A DNA stretch of 64,000 nucleotides from Pisaster brevispinus (Eukaryota > Echinodermata > Asteroidea > Forcipulatida > Asteriidae): positions 3,563,474-3,627,473 of the forward strand of contig JAMKCF010000018.1 of NCBI GenBank assembly GCA_023634235.1, read 5' to 3'. A program made the position numbers and the translations under genes. This document shows positions 13,927 to 24,700 of this stretch, one piece after another. A model generated the notes under the pieces. The model was not told where the DNA came from and did no database searches. It was given only the letters and a program-made list of their open reading frames with translations. Within the stretch, counting starts at the first letter, position 1; each line of letters starts with the position of its first letter.

Positions 13927-14334
13927 GGCTTAGGCTTCCATGAGCTCCATGGCTTAGGCTTCATGAGCTCCATGGCTTAGGCTTCATGAGCTCCATGGCT
14001 TAGGCTTCATGAGCTCCATGGCTTAGGCTTCATGAGCTTCATGGCTTAGGCTTCATGAGCTCCATGGCTTAGGCTTCATGAGCTCCATGGCTTAGGCTTC
14101 ATGAGCTCCATGGCTTAGGCTTCATGAGCTCCATGGCTTAGGCTTCATGAGCTCCATGGCTTAGGCTTCATGAGCTCCATGGCTTAGGCTTCATGAGCTC
14201 CATGGATTAGGCTTCATGAGCTCCATGGCTTAGGCTTCATGAGCTCCATGGCTTAGGCTTCATGAGCTCCATGGCTTAGGCTTCATGAGCTCCATGGCTT
14301 AGGCTTCATGAGCTCCATGGCTTAGGTTTCATGA
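13927..14334. repeat. 23-bp minisatellite, about 17-18 copies
   Basis: Head-to-tail copies of the 23-bp unit GGCTTAGGCTTCATGAGCTC + CAT. Almost all copies are identical. Exceptions are an extra C in the first, one GATTAGG variant near 14205 and one GGTTTC variant near the end. Such homogeneity points to recent expansion and likely length polymorphism. Confidence 0.95.
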
Positions 14335-14569
14335 GCTCTTGTGGTAAATTTCCTGGTATTGTCCAAACTGAGGGAATAAACAACAAATAAACTACAGGGT
14401 ACAGGCTTATTGCAACCACAATGGACAGGAAGTGAGTGTTAAAGGTTTTTACATCATTTGCAGTCATGAACAAAATTAAACATTTTCTCGACATAAAAAA
14501 ATAATTTACTAGGCTCTATCACTTTTATAATACAATACACAGAATAGTTTGAAAAAGATAATTCTTTGC

Positions 14570-15180
14570 TATTTTCCAGATTTTCCAAACACTCCCACGA
14601 ATGTATTGTTAGGCCATTGTTCAAAATGCATTTGCCTGGACACAAATTGAATAAGGTTAAATAAATAACAGCGTAGCATCATTCTACTCCCTAACCATAT
14701 AACATTTATAAGACCTCCGACGGTCTCGACACAATCTCCGTCCAGCATGTTCAATTTACCGTGATTGTCCGAGTCATTCAACCGTGCCAACACGGCTTGC
14801 GAATTCACTAATCTCCGCTCAGGGAAATTTTCCCGGACACCCAACTCGTTGTGCAAATTTCGCTCTCACTTGTACCGAATATTCTAAGAAAGAAATCCTT
14901 CAAAATATCCACATGCAGGTAGAAATTCATTGGGTGTTTAAAATAAGCATATAGGTTACTTACCGGGTTCTGTTAATTATTTTCCAGCCGAAATGAAGAG
15001 GTGTCCCTTTGTGATGACAGACGATATCGAATTAATGTGTTGTATATTTTTGTGTTCAGTGCCAGCTTCCCAGCGCCGCGAAAAATATCCATTTGAACGC
15101 ATAAAAAAATATATAATTAATTGGGCGATACTATTTATTAGTAGGGGTGTCCAATTATAGGGCAATCACTTTTGCCCACG
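14570..15180 (-). ncRNA. possible 5' end of a minus-strand noncoding transcript
   Basis: On the minus strand a strong donor (CCCG|GTAAGTAACC) lies at 14963/14964. A pyrimidine-rich acceptor (TTTCTTTCTTAG) lies only about 80 bp downstream, near 14885. A frame that looks coding for about 50 codons follows (from 14856), but I recognise no family and it soon becomes random-looking. The intron would be unusually short. This is a weak suggestion; no function is proposed. Confidence 0.15.
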
Positions 15181-15382
15181 AGAGGGCGCCATAGCATCTC
15201 GAAGATGTATCACAGCGCGACATATAAAAACAGTTTCAATCGAATGATATTAAAATAAATAATAATATTTACTTATATTAATAATATAAAATTAAAAATA
15301 AATACATCAATGACCAATACAAAGTTTGCTGTGTTTATTGCAAATAAAGTATTGCTTTATTCACTTCATGGTGTTATAGAAC

Positions 15383-15678
15383 CAGCGGCGTAGCCAGGAC
15401 TTTTTCGGTGTGTGTGGGGGGGGGGGGGCACTGCTTTGAAGTAGGGGGGGATGTAGAATGGGCTTGTCAATGCTTTTATTTTGGAATGGGGCGCTGCAAT
15501 GGGCCACAATCCTTGTATGACATTTTGAGGCCGCGACACCACGATACAAACGTGCATCCTCTTTTTTTCCCTCTTCTTTTTCTTATTTTTGTGAGCACTA
15601 TCGCACATGGGGAGGCACCTGGGGGGGGGGGGCACTTGGAATGTGCCCCCAGTCCCCCCCCTCCCGGCTACGCCACTG
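15383..15678. mobile_element. hAT-like non-autonomous element
   Basis: The ends are inverted: CAGCGGCGTAGCCAGG at the left and CCGGCTACGCCACTG at the right, the widely seen CAGTGGCGTAGCC terminus. Flanking octamers TATAGAAC and TATATGAC match at 6 of 8 positions, consistent with an aged 8-bp target duplication as in hAT elements. The interior is rich in G/C runs and has no transposase. Confidence 0.75.
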
Positions 15679-15679
15679 T

Positions 15680-16500
15680 ATATGACCATTTTGTAATGAA
15701 AATTACATGTGCTGTGACTGATTCATTGTTCCTAAAATAATTTGCCATCTCTAATAGAAAATATTTAAAAAATTGATAAAAGCACTGATCTACTGTTGTA
15801 TAAGTATATGAACAAAAATATACATGAATATACTTCAAAATATACATGAATGTATTTTTTGTGTTTTACCCATACATGGATGTGTGTGTACTTGGCCAAC
15901 AATCAAAATAAATGAACGATATTAACATACTTTCAGGATAGCTTAAAAAACTACTCATTAAGACATACAACTTAAATACAACTACTTAGTACTGTAAATA
16001 CATGTGAAATAAGTCGTGCAAGTATCAGTTTGATAAATATAGAAAAAAGTGTCATATTATTTATATACCCTGATAGAAATAAAAGTGTTAACCTTTTAAA
16101 ATACATTTTCAAAAACTAAATTTTAACCATGATACTAAAAAGGCACTGCGGTACGGTTTGTCACTTTTCACAAATATGTTTTTATATAAAATGTTACATT
16201 TCAAAATAAGAAATTTCCAAAATCCAGTGTGTGCCCTTAACTTTTTTAGTGACTGGCCAGCAGGCATTTCACTGGTCCATCACCTTTTTCACAGGTCAAT
16301 ATTTCAAATGAAATAGGGATGCTTTTCAACACTGAACTAGTCAGTCGGACCGCTTGGAGTGAATTTTGACTGGTCCTCATGTGTTTTAACCGGCATTTAG
16401 CCAGCGGACCAACTGATAAGCAGGAACGCTGAAATTGTTCTAAATTTCAAGCGCAACCTCGGAGAGTTACCTGGGTCTGCTAGGAGACTCTTGTGGATCA
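15680..16500. other. non-coding AT-rich stretch
   Basis: Very AT-rich DNA with no supportable coding sequence. A short diverged piece resembling family C vocabulary (GACTGGCCAGCAGG) lies near 16250-16400. I see no promoter or RNA gene. Confidence 0.5.
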
Positions 16501-16692
16501 GGGCCCAATTTCATAGAGCTGCTTAAGCAGAAAATAATGCTTAACAGTTTCCTGCTAAGCAGAAATTAGCAGGATACCAGTCACAAATTGTACACGTGAC
16601 ATGGTAGTTTGGCTGGTAACCTTATTCTGGTAAGCAACATTTTATTGTGCTTAGCAAATTTTTGTGCTTAAGCAGCTCTATGAAATTGGGCC
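16501..16692. mobile_element. foldback element, family A
   Basis: Complete 192-bp copy: GGGCCCAATTTCATAGAGCT at the left and AGCTCTATGAAATTGGGCC at the right. Its core (ACAAATTGTACACGTGACAT) is the reverse complement of the core in the copy at 5452-5643, so the two are inserted in opposite orientation. Confidence 0.9.
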
Positions 16693-16784
16693 ATGGTATT
16701 TGACGCATGTCGCACGCAGCGACTTTGCCACACTCATCACTTTGGGAGTAGGCGGGTATAGCGTGTAAATGCTCAGAACAGGAA

Positions 16785-16945
16785 ACGCCCAGAGGCCATA
16801 TGGCCTCTGTTGCCCCTGGTTTGGGCCTTGGTGCCCCTTCAAAGGTTTCCAATACACTTCAAGTTTTTTTTTGGCAATGGAAGTGCCCTTTGCTAAATGA
16901 TCATGGCCTAGCCCTGATCTCCAAGATGACATCCCATGCCTACAA
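16785..16945. mobile_element. repeat family H copy
   Basis: Carries GGCCTCTGTTGCCCCTGG, GCCTTGGTGCCCCTTC and GGAAGTGCCCTTTGC in the same order as the copy at 5895-6050. It lies just to the right of a family A element. No ORF of its own. Confidence 0.65.
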
Positions 16946-17534
16946 AAAGGTGCATGGTATTAAACCCATCAATATAAACAGAATTACTACTCTGTGGTTG
17001 AAAATACTTATAAACTGGAACATTTAAAAAAAAAAAAACTTTCTTCATCCAACACTTTTTCCAGCCAACATCTTTTAATGCACTTAGCACTGGCTAGCCG
17101 AAGGAATTTATGCCAGAAGCACCTTTAAAAAAAACCACCCGTTTTAAAAAGCTCTAAAATAGTCATTCCAAATGAAAACTTAGAGAAAGACTTTTATTTG
17201 AAGAATCTTTTAACATTAGTTTCTAGAAACTGCTACTGTTTGATTGAACAATATTTTCAACTGGAAAAGCAGTTTTAATGTTTCTAGGAGTAAAATTTCT
17301 TCTAGTCTTTTTTTTTAATTTTTAGCTTAACTCTGGTGCCTTCTCAACAGTATGATATTTTGCCCTTGGAAAATGACAAATTTGCTGATTTCTCTAGGGT
17401 AAAAAGCGAAAGAAATTTGATTAAAGTAGGCTTCACAAACACTGGTAAGCATCTACTCATCACTTCCATACAGTTTTCGGCACTTTCACAAACAATAAGA
17501 AACTGATGTTGGAACCAGAACTGTGAAGTACTAT

Positions 17535-18179
17535 TGTTCCATCCCAACTTGACAATTGTCCCAACTATACGTGGGACTGGTCCCAACTTGAGTGTTAAAG
17601 TTGGGGCGTCCCAACTATAGTTGGGATCGCAGTAAACGCAAAGCACCCCCAAGGCCATGAATAAACTAAAAACATGTATTAAGTAACGAACTGTGAAGTT
17701 CTTAAGACCACTTTCCGAGAATAGTTTAGATTAATTAGTATTTTGCTTTCCGAGAGAAGGCCCAGGGAAACTAAATCGTAGGTCTACTTGAGACTGAAGT
17801 GTCACCCGGCATGATGAGCATGACGCCGCTGTCAGAACCCTCTAAAACACTATAATAAAAATCATATTTACACCGAGTTAGTTTTAGCGGTCCATTATGA
17901 GCGATACACTATCATTCCAAACCTCGTCCTGGGCAACGGCCCCCGACCGGCTCTAGCTCCATCATCAGTTTTGACATGAGTTTGTACAGAGCGGAGACCC
18001 GGGTTTGAAATAAGAATCTTGTTAATTAACGCCGATCGTGTCAGCTTGCATGATCGATCAGGGTGTCCTGTTGAACTCTATGGGCAATCCCAACTATAGT
18101 TGGGACGTCCCAACTTCAACACTCAAGTTGGGACCAGTCCCAACTATAGTTGGGACAATTGTCAAGTTGGGACGGAACA
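17535..18179 (-). mobile_element. family F foldback with nested palindromes
   Basis: A 645-bp element bounded by TGTTCCATCCCAACTTGAC and its inverse GTCAAGTTGGGACGGAACA. Each terminal repeat (~110 bp) contains the 18-bp self-complementary TCCCAACTATAGTTGGGA or a variant, plus AACTTGAGTGTT and its inverse. CTAT flanks both sides and may be the target duplication. The interior (TTAATTAAC, CCCGGGT, GTTTTGACATGAG) is shared in inverse orientation with the copy at 41831-42403. No transposase. Confidence 0.85.
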
Positions 18180-18219
18180 CTATTATGTCTGCACTTCACT
18201 TTCCATATACTGTACTATC

Positions 18220-18700
18220 ATCAAGAACCACCAGGTGTAGTTCAGCTCTCAAGCTAGCAAAGCATCAGCTGGTAATATCCAGTTCTCCAGCTTCTCAAGA
18301 ACCACCACAAATTATTCATTTAGCAAGCTATCCACACACTAGCAAGTATTATTTGGTTCTCAAAGTATCAACATACAGCAGGTTTTATCCAGCTCTCTAT
18401 GTAGTCAAACATTAGCAGGTATTATCCAGTTCTCCAGCCAGTCAAAAACTAACAGGTAGTTTGGTTCTTCTCATATCCACATCCAGCAAGTATTGTTCAG
18501 TTCTTAATATATCCACATCTAGCAGGTATTGTTCGGTTCTTAACATATCCACATCCAGCAGAAATAGTTTGTCTCTTAACATTATATCCACATCTAGCAG
18601 GTATTGTTCGGTTTTTAACACATCCACAACTAGCAGGTATTGTTCGGTTCTTAACATACCCACATCCAACAGGTATTGTTTGGCTCTGAAGCTAGCCCTA
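18220..18700. repeat. 36-bp tandem repeat with older flanking copies
   Basis: From about 18475 to 18690 there are six units of 36 bp (CACATCTAGCAGGTATTGTT plus CGGTTCTTAACATATC). To the left, 18220-18470 shows badly diverged units (AGCAGGTATTATCCAG-like). The array therefore has a young end and an old end. Because 36 is divisible by three, both strands stay open and translate into 12-residue repeats. This is a consequence of the period and is not evidence of a gene. It ends about 30 bp beyond the tetraspanin stop codon, in its probable 3' UTR. Confidence 0.85.
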
Positions 18701-18728
18701 TAGTTTCTTTCGGTCTTGATAAATGATT

Positions 18729-21700
18729 TCACCGCCTCCTCTTTTGCCTTTTCTCCCAGTCAGGATCTCCTTTTAATCGATTAATCAATTTCTTCTCTTC
18801 ATAACGGACGGGTCCAAGACGCCGGAACAGCATCGCTAAAGCCACGACTGTCATCAACTGCAGAAAGATTAAAAGACAACTCACAATTATTGCAAATTAT
18901 TATACTTAATCAATCTTTTACATGACACAGGTGTTTGAAACTGCATTAATAATAACTTGCAGAGTTCATGCACTCTGACTGGTCAAACACTGGTCATGTG
19001 GGGGTGTAATAACAAGTCGTATAAAGACTGGCTCTGGGAATTACTGAATAAACGACCCATAAACTAGCACATTGTTGGGTAAAAGTTATGTATGTACTGT
19101 AAAAACACCTAAGAACCAGTCAAAACTCTCTACAATTGCAGGCCACGAAATAACCCACGGCACCCACAGCAATTGCCGTGGTGCCCTGTGCTTTTGCTGT
19201 GGTCCCCTTTGCAAAGTTCCGGTTTAAATTGACATCTTCCTCATAGAGTGCCCCTTACCAGAGGAAAATTGCCGTGCCCCCTCCAGAGCAAAGTTCAAGG
19301 CCTGCAAATTGTTCCAGCTGGCTAGTTCATAGTTGAAGGGAATCCCTGTCTAATATTCAGGGATGTGATAGGCTGTTGAGAAAAAAAACCTGAATTCTGA
19401 GCGCAAAGCGCGAAAGCATGCGAGCTCGAAAACTTGCGAGCATGAAGCCCAATATTAACATTTATCTTTGGTTTTAAAAGCCCTACTCTGCAATCTGGGG
19501 CGTTATTATATGGTTTTATCTTCATTTTTTATGAATTTGATCTTTAAAAAAAAAAATTAAAAAATAAATAAATAAAAAAATATAAAAAATTTGGGGGGGG
19601 CAAAAAAAACGGAATTTCTTTTTTGGGGGGCAAAAAAAACGGAATTCCGGTTAAAAACGGAGAAATCACATCCCTGAATATTAAATATGGACTAGTGAAA
19701 TGGAGAGGGGACTGCTAAAATGAAAAGCTAATCAGTCCCGCTGGCTAGTCACTGAAAATGTGAGGTGCAAAGCCTGGGCCCAATTTCATAGAGCTGCTAA
19801 GCACAAAAATTTGCTTAGCATGAAATTTCTTCCTTGATAAAAACAAGATTACCAACCAAATTTCCATGTGTTGCATATTGCTTGTTACTGGTAGACAGCT
19901 GTTGTTTGCTTATCCTGAAAATCACGTGGAAATTTGGTTGGTAATCTTGTTTTTATCAAGGAAGAAATTTCATGCTAAGCAAATTTTTGTGCTTAGCAGC
20001 TCTATGAAATTGGGCCCTGATCAAGTAGCACTTAGAGGAAGATGCAGTGATGTGACAGTCATTTACTGAACCGTCAACTAATAGAAAGGAGAGAGAGGAG
20101 GGGGTTGGAGGGGGGGAGGGGGGTCAACCTCTTTCCCCGGAGTGATCGAGCTTGTCGCGCCACTTTCTTCCACTCACTCATCACCCTTGGTATTGGTTAA
20201 CCTAAATGTGCCAGAATCTGTCATATTTCAATTAGGCCCGTGGCTGATCCTCTAAAGTGAGGTAACCCGCAAAAGAGGCATATCAAGTCGTAGAACAACT
20301 GGTCCCCTCTCATTCTTAAATCTTGTGACATGTTTAACAGTATGCAGTTCAGCGTGAACATGTGAAAACACAATTAATTTTTTTTGCAATCGCGTCAAAA
20401 TGCTTACAATTTGAAACAGGCGTACAAAGCATCAAACAAGCGCAATTAAAGCACTCACAAGTTTTTAACAATCATGCCTGCAACAAAGGCACTTTTAGTA
20501 GCCAATTAGCGTTGTTTTTCCAGCGCCTACCAGGGGTTAGTGGCGAGAGGTATTGATACGGCGCGCTGTCCATTGTAGCGAGGCTGGGGTGGGGTTAGAG
20601 CAGAGGGAGGAAGTAAAAAACAGAGAACTGAAGCTAATAATCTTACCTCTGCCAAAAACAGAGCAGCACAAGAAATCGCTAAAATTAACGTGAAGAGCTC
20701 CAACCACTGGTATAACAACTCACTGCAGTTCTGTAAAATAGTCACGAATAAGCAATTTTACATTTAAATCAAATACAACTCGCTACATAGGAAGCTTCTT
20801 AAACACTTCTCATTCACTACACCATAGTTTGGTTTTTTGTTCTACTATTGTTCAGCGCTTTGATCTCCCTGTAAAAGCACTTTAAAAATACTATTATTAT
20901 TATCTGCTCTAGCAATGCAAAGGTCGTGGGTTCCAGTCCCACCCAAGTGATTGCCTGTGGATTTTTTTCACAGAGCTCGGGAGAGCACTGAGTAGACAGT
21001 GCTGAATACACATCGGTGTAAGGGTAAAACCAAATTAAATTGTTATCATTATTATTATACAGCATTAGTGATTTTAAGAACTGGAAAAACATATATGAAC
21101 GCTTTACTATGTTTATGGTATAATTTCAAGATTTAAAAAGAAACACCGCCTCACCGTTCGACATTTATTGTATGTGGCTGGTTTCCTGCCAAAATTCTGC
21201 TTAGCAAAAAATTATTCAGCAATTTTTTTTTCTGCTTGACTGAGCAGCTGTATAAAATAGCGCCCTGGTTGATTTAATGTACCTGACTATGCATGAAATC
21301 GTTAGGATAGGTCGAATCACGGTGCGAGCAGAGTGTCAGGTTCACAGGTGCCGTCGCGTTCTCGCTATCGGACGCCATCGTACAGCAGGACGGTGGAATG
21401 GTCGGGACATCCCGATCCCTAAAGTGTGACAACCCCTGAAGCCGGTGCCATTCACTTGTCACCCACTCCGTGTATGCCTTGCTTCCACAGCACTGGAACT
21501 AGGGAACAAATGATCAAATACATTAGTGTGTCACGGCCGAGCAGTTTATAGAGCATCGAATTCAAGTTCTGGTGGTTAAGTCATCGGGGTGTGGGTTCGA
21601 CAAATCCCGGTCATGACACTTGTGTCCTTGAGCACGATGCTTTAATACTATAATTGCTTCTCTTCACCCAGGGGTATAAATGGGTACCTGCGAGGGTAGA

Positions 21701-24700
21701 GGTTGATAGTGTGTTTGAAAAAGCCTTCGGAGTGCTGCGGCAGCTCAGGCTGTATACTCCCCAGGGAGCTGAGAAAGATTAAAAAGGAATGTTATTGACC
21801 CAATGACCAGGGCACCACTGTAAAGCACATTGATACGATATTGTAAAATGTGCTATATAAGAACTTGTTATTATTATTATTATCATTATTACTTAAAGGT
21901 TTTTCAGGATTAGTAAGGATAAAAAGCATCATTGTTTAAATTTAGTCTGAAAGCTTAATACTGATGTTGAAGTTCATATTACAGCCATTTTCTTACTGAA
22001 ATATGTATCTCTGAAATTTAGTCATACTCAAGATCAGGCATACCACTGTACTCAGAGTCCAACAGTTTGGGTGTTGAGTTACTGAATGATGTTGGACTGA
22101 GGACTGCACTAGTAAACTGATTATGCTTTACATGGGATCAGGCATACCACCATAACCAGAGTCCAATATTTTGGGTGTTGGGTTTTGTTAGAGTAAGGAA
22201 GAATGACAAGGCAGTTAGAGTTAGTTAATACCTGAATCTGAACGGAATCAATGCTTTTGGTCAGTTCCTCAAACCCATAGAGTCCGTACTCCTCCTTGAC
22301 ATTCGTCAAAAGACTACTGGCAATATTTCCCTGCAGCTGCATCAAGTTTGAAACAACAAAAAAACACAACAAAATGTATAAAAAAGACACTCAGCATCAA
22401 CGACTCAAGAGTATTCTTGTTACTTTTTTGTAAGCTTGATAAATATTGATTCAAATGGTGTAACTTAATCTTGTTCTTACCTGAAAATAAAATATAAAAT
22501 TGAAAATACCGCCTCCGATTGTGAGAACGAACGCCACGATGATGAGACTAAAATACTGAAAATATCAAAGAAATAAGAAAACAACATCAATCAGACCAGT
22601 AAGTACCAAACGGAGGCACCTATTTGAAATCTGGACTTTTGGGACTACAAACTGCCGATTAAAATGTTACATTTTATATGCTTGTGAAAATTTCAATGTT
22701 TTTAAAACTATTTTTCCATTTGTCTTTCAGGGCTTGAAATTTAATTGAAACTCATTATGCAAATATTTTTCAGTTCCGTTGAGCATTGAAGTATTACCTG
22801 TAAGACAAAATGAGATCAATCGTCTCTTAGTGCTTGTTCCAAAAACAGCTCAAATATGAAACTGTGTAGATAATATTTTTCTCATTTTGATTCCGATCTT
22901 GTAAAAGTTTTGAGCTACATGACCTGCAGTCTTGTGTATTTTTTCCCCCAAATTCGAGCCCTGTTTTTACATTGACATCAGATTGTTAATCCGGAGGTTG
23001 TTGGTTCAAGTCCAGCTCAAGTCAATTTTTCTTTGTTCAAACCCCAAATATATAAAATTTACCCAGTCAGTTTCCCTTGTGGTTTAATACTTGATATATA
23101 ATATTAAAAAGTTGCATCCCCTTAAGGTGATCCCTTGGCTGCAGTGGCTTCCCAGGTTGTATCGTGAACTTGGGTGTGATCCCTGGCTACACGGCAGCGT
23201 ACGGTTGAATGACTTCTGACTGGCACCCCCGAACAAAGATATTGACTAATAGGGAGACCGCCAACAAAGGGCTGGATAGCTTAGTTGGTAGAGCGCCGGT
23301 ACGTTAATCCATAGATCGTTGGTTCAAGTCCCGCTCCAGTCAATTTTTCTTTGAAGTTCAAACCCAAAATATCAGATTATCTTATAACAAAAAGTAGATG
23401 TCAAAACAAGAGTACTGAAATGGGGCTTATTTAAGAGAAAAACAACCAGAAACTACAGTTTTAATTGGCAAATAGTGCCCCCTCCCCTAGAACAAAATGA
23501 TGCACCCCTCTTGTGCCCCCCCCTGAAATGTTACCCTATAGTTTTGGCGTTGTCAACTCACCCAAAGAAGGGTACATCGGTGCATGGAACACAGGCCACA
23601 TACGCCAATCAAACCAATCAACAGAACAATGACGCCTACTCCCGCTGGTACAATGTTACACACATAGTAGAAAATGCCGATGATATGAAGAGCCCCCTCT
23701 CTGGCTGGGTGTTGCCAGATTGTGATGAAGATCCAGATGCTGACACCAATTGCAGCCAAGGCAATGATCTGAATTGTGCAAAGGGTATGTGAGGGGAAAA
23801 AACAAAGAGTTACAAAGGGAGGGGAAGAGTCTGTGTTCTCTTAAATGCAAAAAACAGCTTGGCACACCAAAACGATTTCTGTGGCGCCCACCAGGTTTAA
23901 GAAAATGCCGCCAAGGTTTAAAATCCACTCGCTACGTTTCGGGGTTTGTTTTTTCTCCTTTTTTTTTTTTAATACAGAAGAAATTTCTTAAGTGCATTCA
24001 GAGTAAACAATTAATATCAAATTGTCCTTGCAATTTTGAAAACTTTCCTCCAGCAAGAAGTGCCCACAGATCATGAATCACCTCAGAGTGCATCACAAAG
24101 CATGTACAATCAAACATTTTCTGGGGTCCACTCTCTGGGCCCTTGAGCAGGCCCCGAACCCCACACTGTAACGGCTCTGCGCTCGCTTCGATCTCCCCTC
24201 CCCCCCCACCAAGCACCAATCATTAATATTCAAAGTTGGAGAGCAACGAGAGTGAAAAGAGGCATAGGGGAGTTTGTACCCAGGGTCCAATTTCATAGAG
24301 CTGCTTAAGCATAAAAAGTTGCTAAGCACAACAAAAGTATGCTTACCAGAATAAGGTTACCAGCTAAAATACCGTTTCCCCCATGTACAAAATGTAACTG
24401 GTATCCCGCTTAATTTTGCTTAGCATATTAAGCATATTAAGCACAATTTTCTGCTTAAGCAGCTCTATGAAATTGGGCCCTGGTGTGTGTGTGACCCTAA
24501 TACAGAGCATAGGCTGAAGAAAGTTGGTTCAAAAGAGGGCGCTATCAGACGAGGGGGACAGAATCTCCTGGTGGACAGAATCTCCTGCCACACCCAAATC
24601 CTAAAAACCCAAACCAACATTTTGAGAAGGGCAACCCGACTGAGAGGAAGGCTTGGATGAACGTGAGGACAGTCTGTCTTCCTTGCAAGAAGCTTCGGGG

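Noticed and set aside
13927..14334. CRISPR-like array
   Set aside because: Units are directly adjacent with no unique spacers, and the DNA is animal nuclear; it is a minisatellite.
14730..14770. Minus-strand TGGACGGAGA, matching the miR-184 seed
   Set aside because: The rest of the mature sequence differs and there is no complementary arm nearby to form a precursor.
15408..15740. 110-residue Gly-rich frame
   Set aside because: Lies across the hAT-like element and its G/C runs.
18442..18732. 96-residue minus-strand frame with 12-residue repeats
   Set aside because: The 36-bp tandem repeat keeps frames open by its period. Left units are degraded, and it is downstream of the tetraspanin stop.
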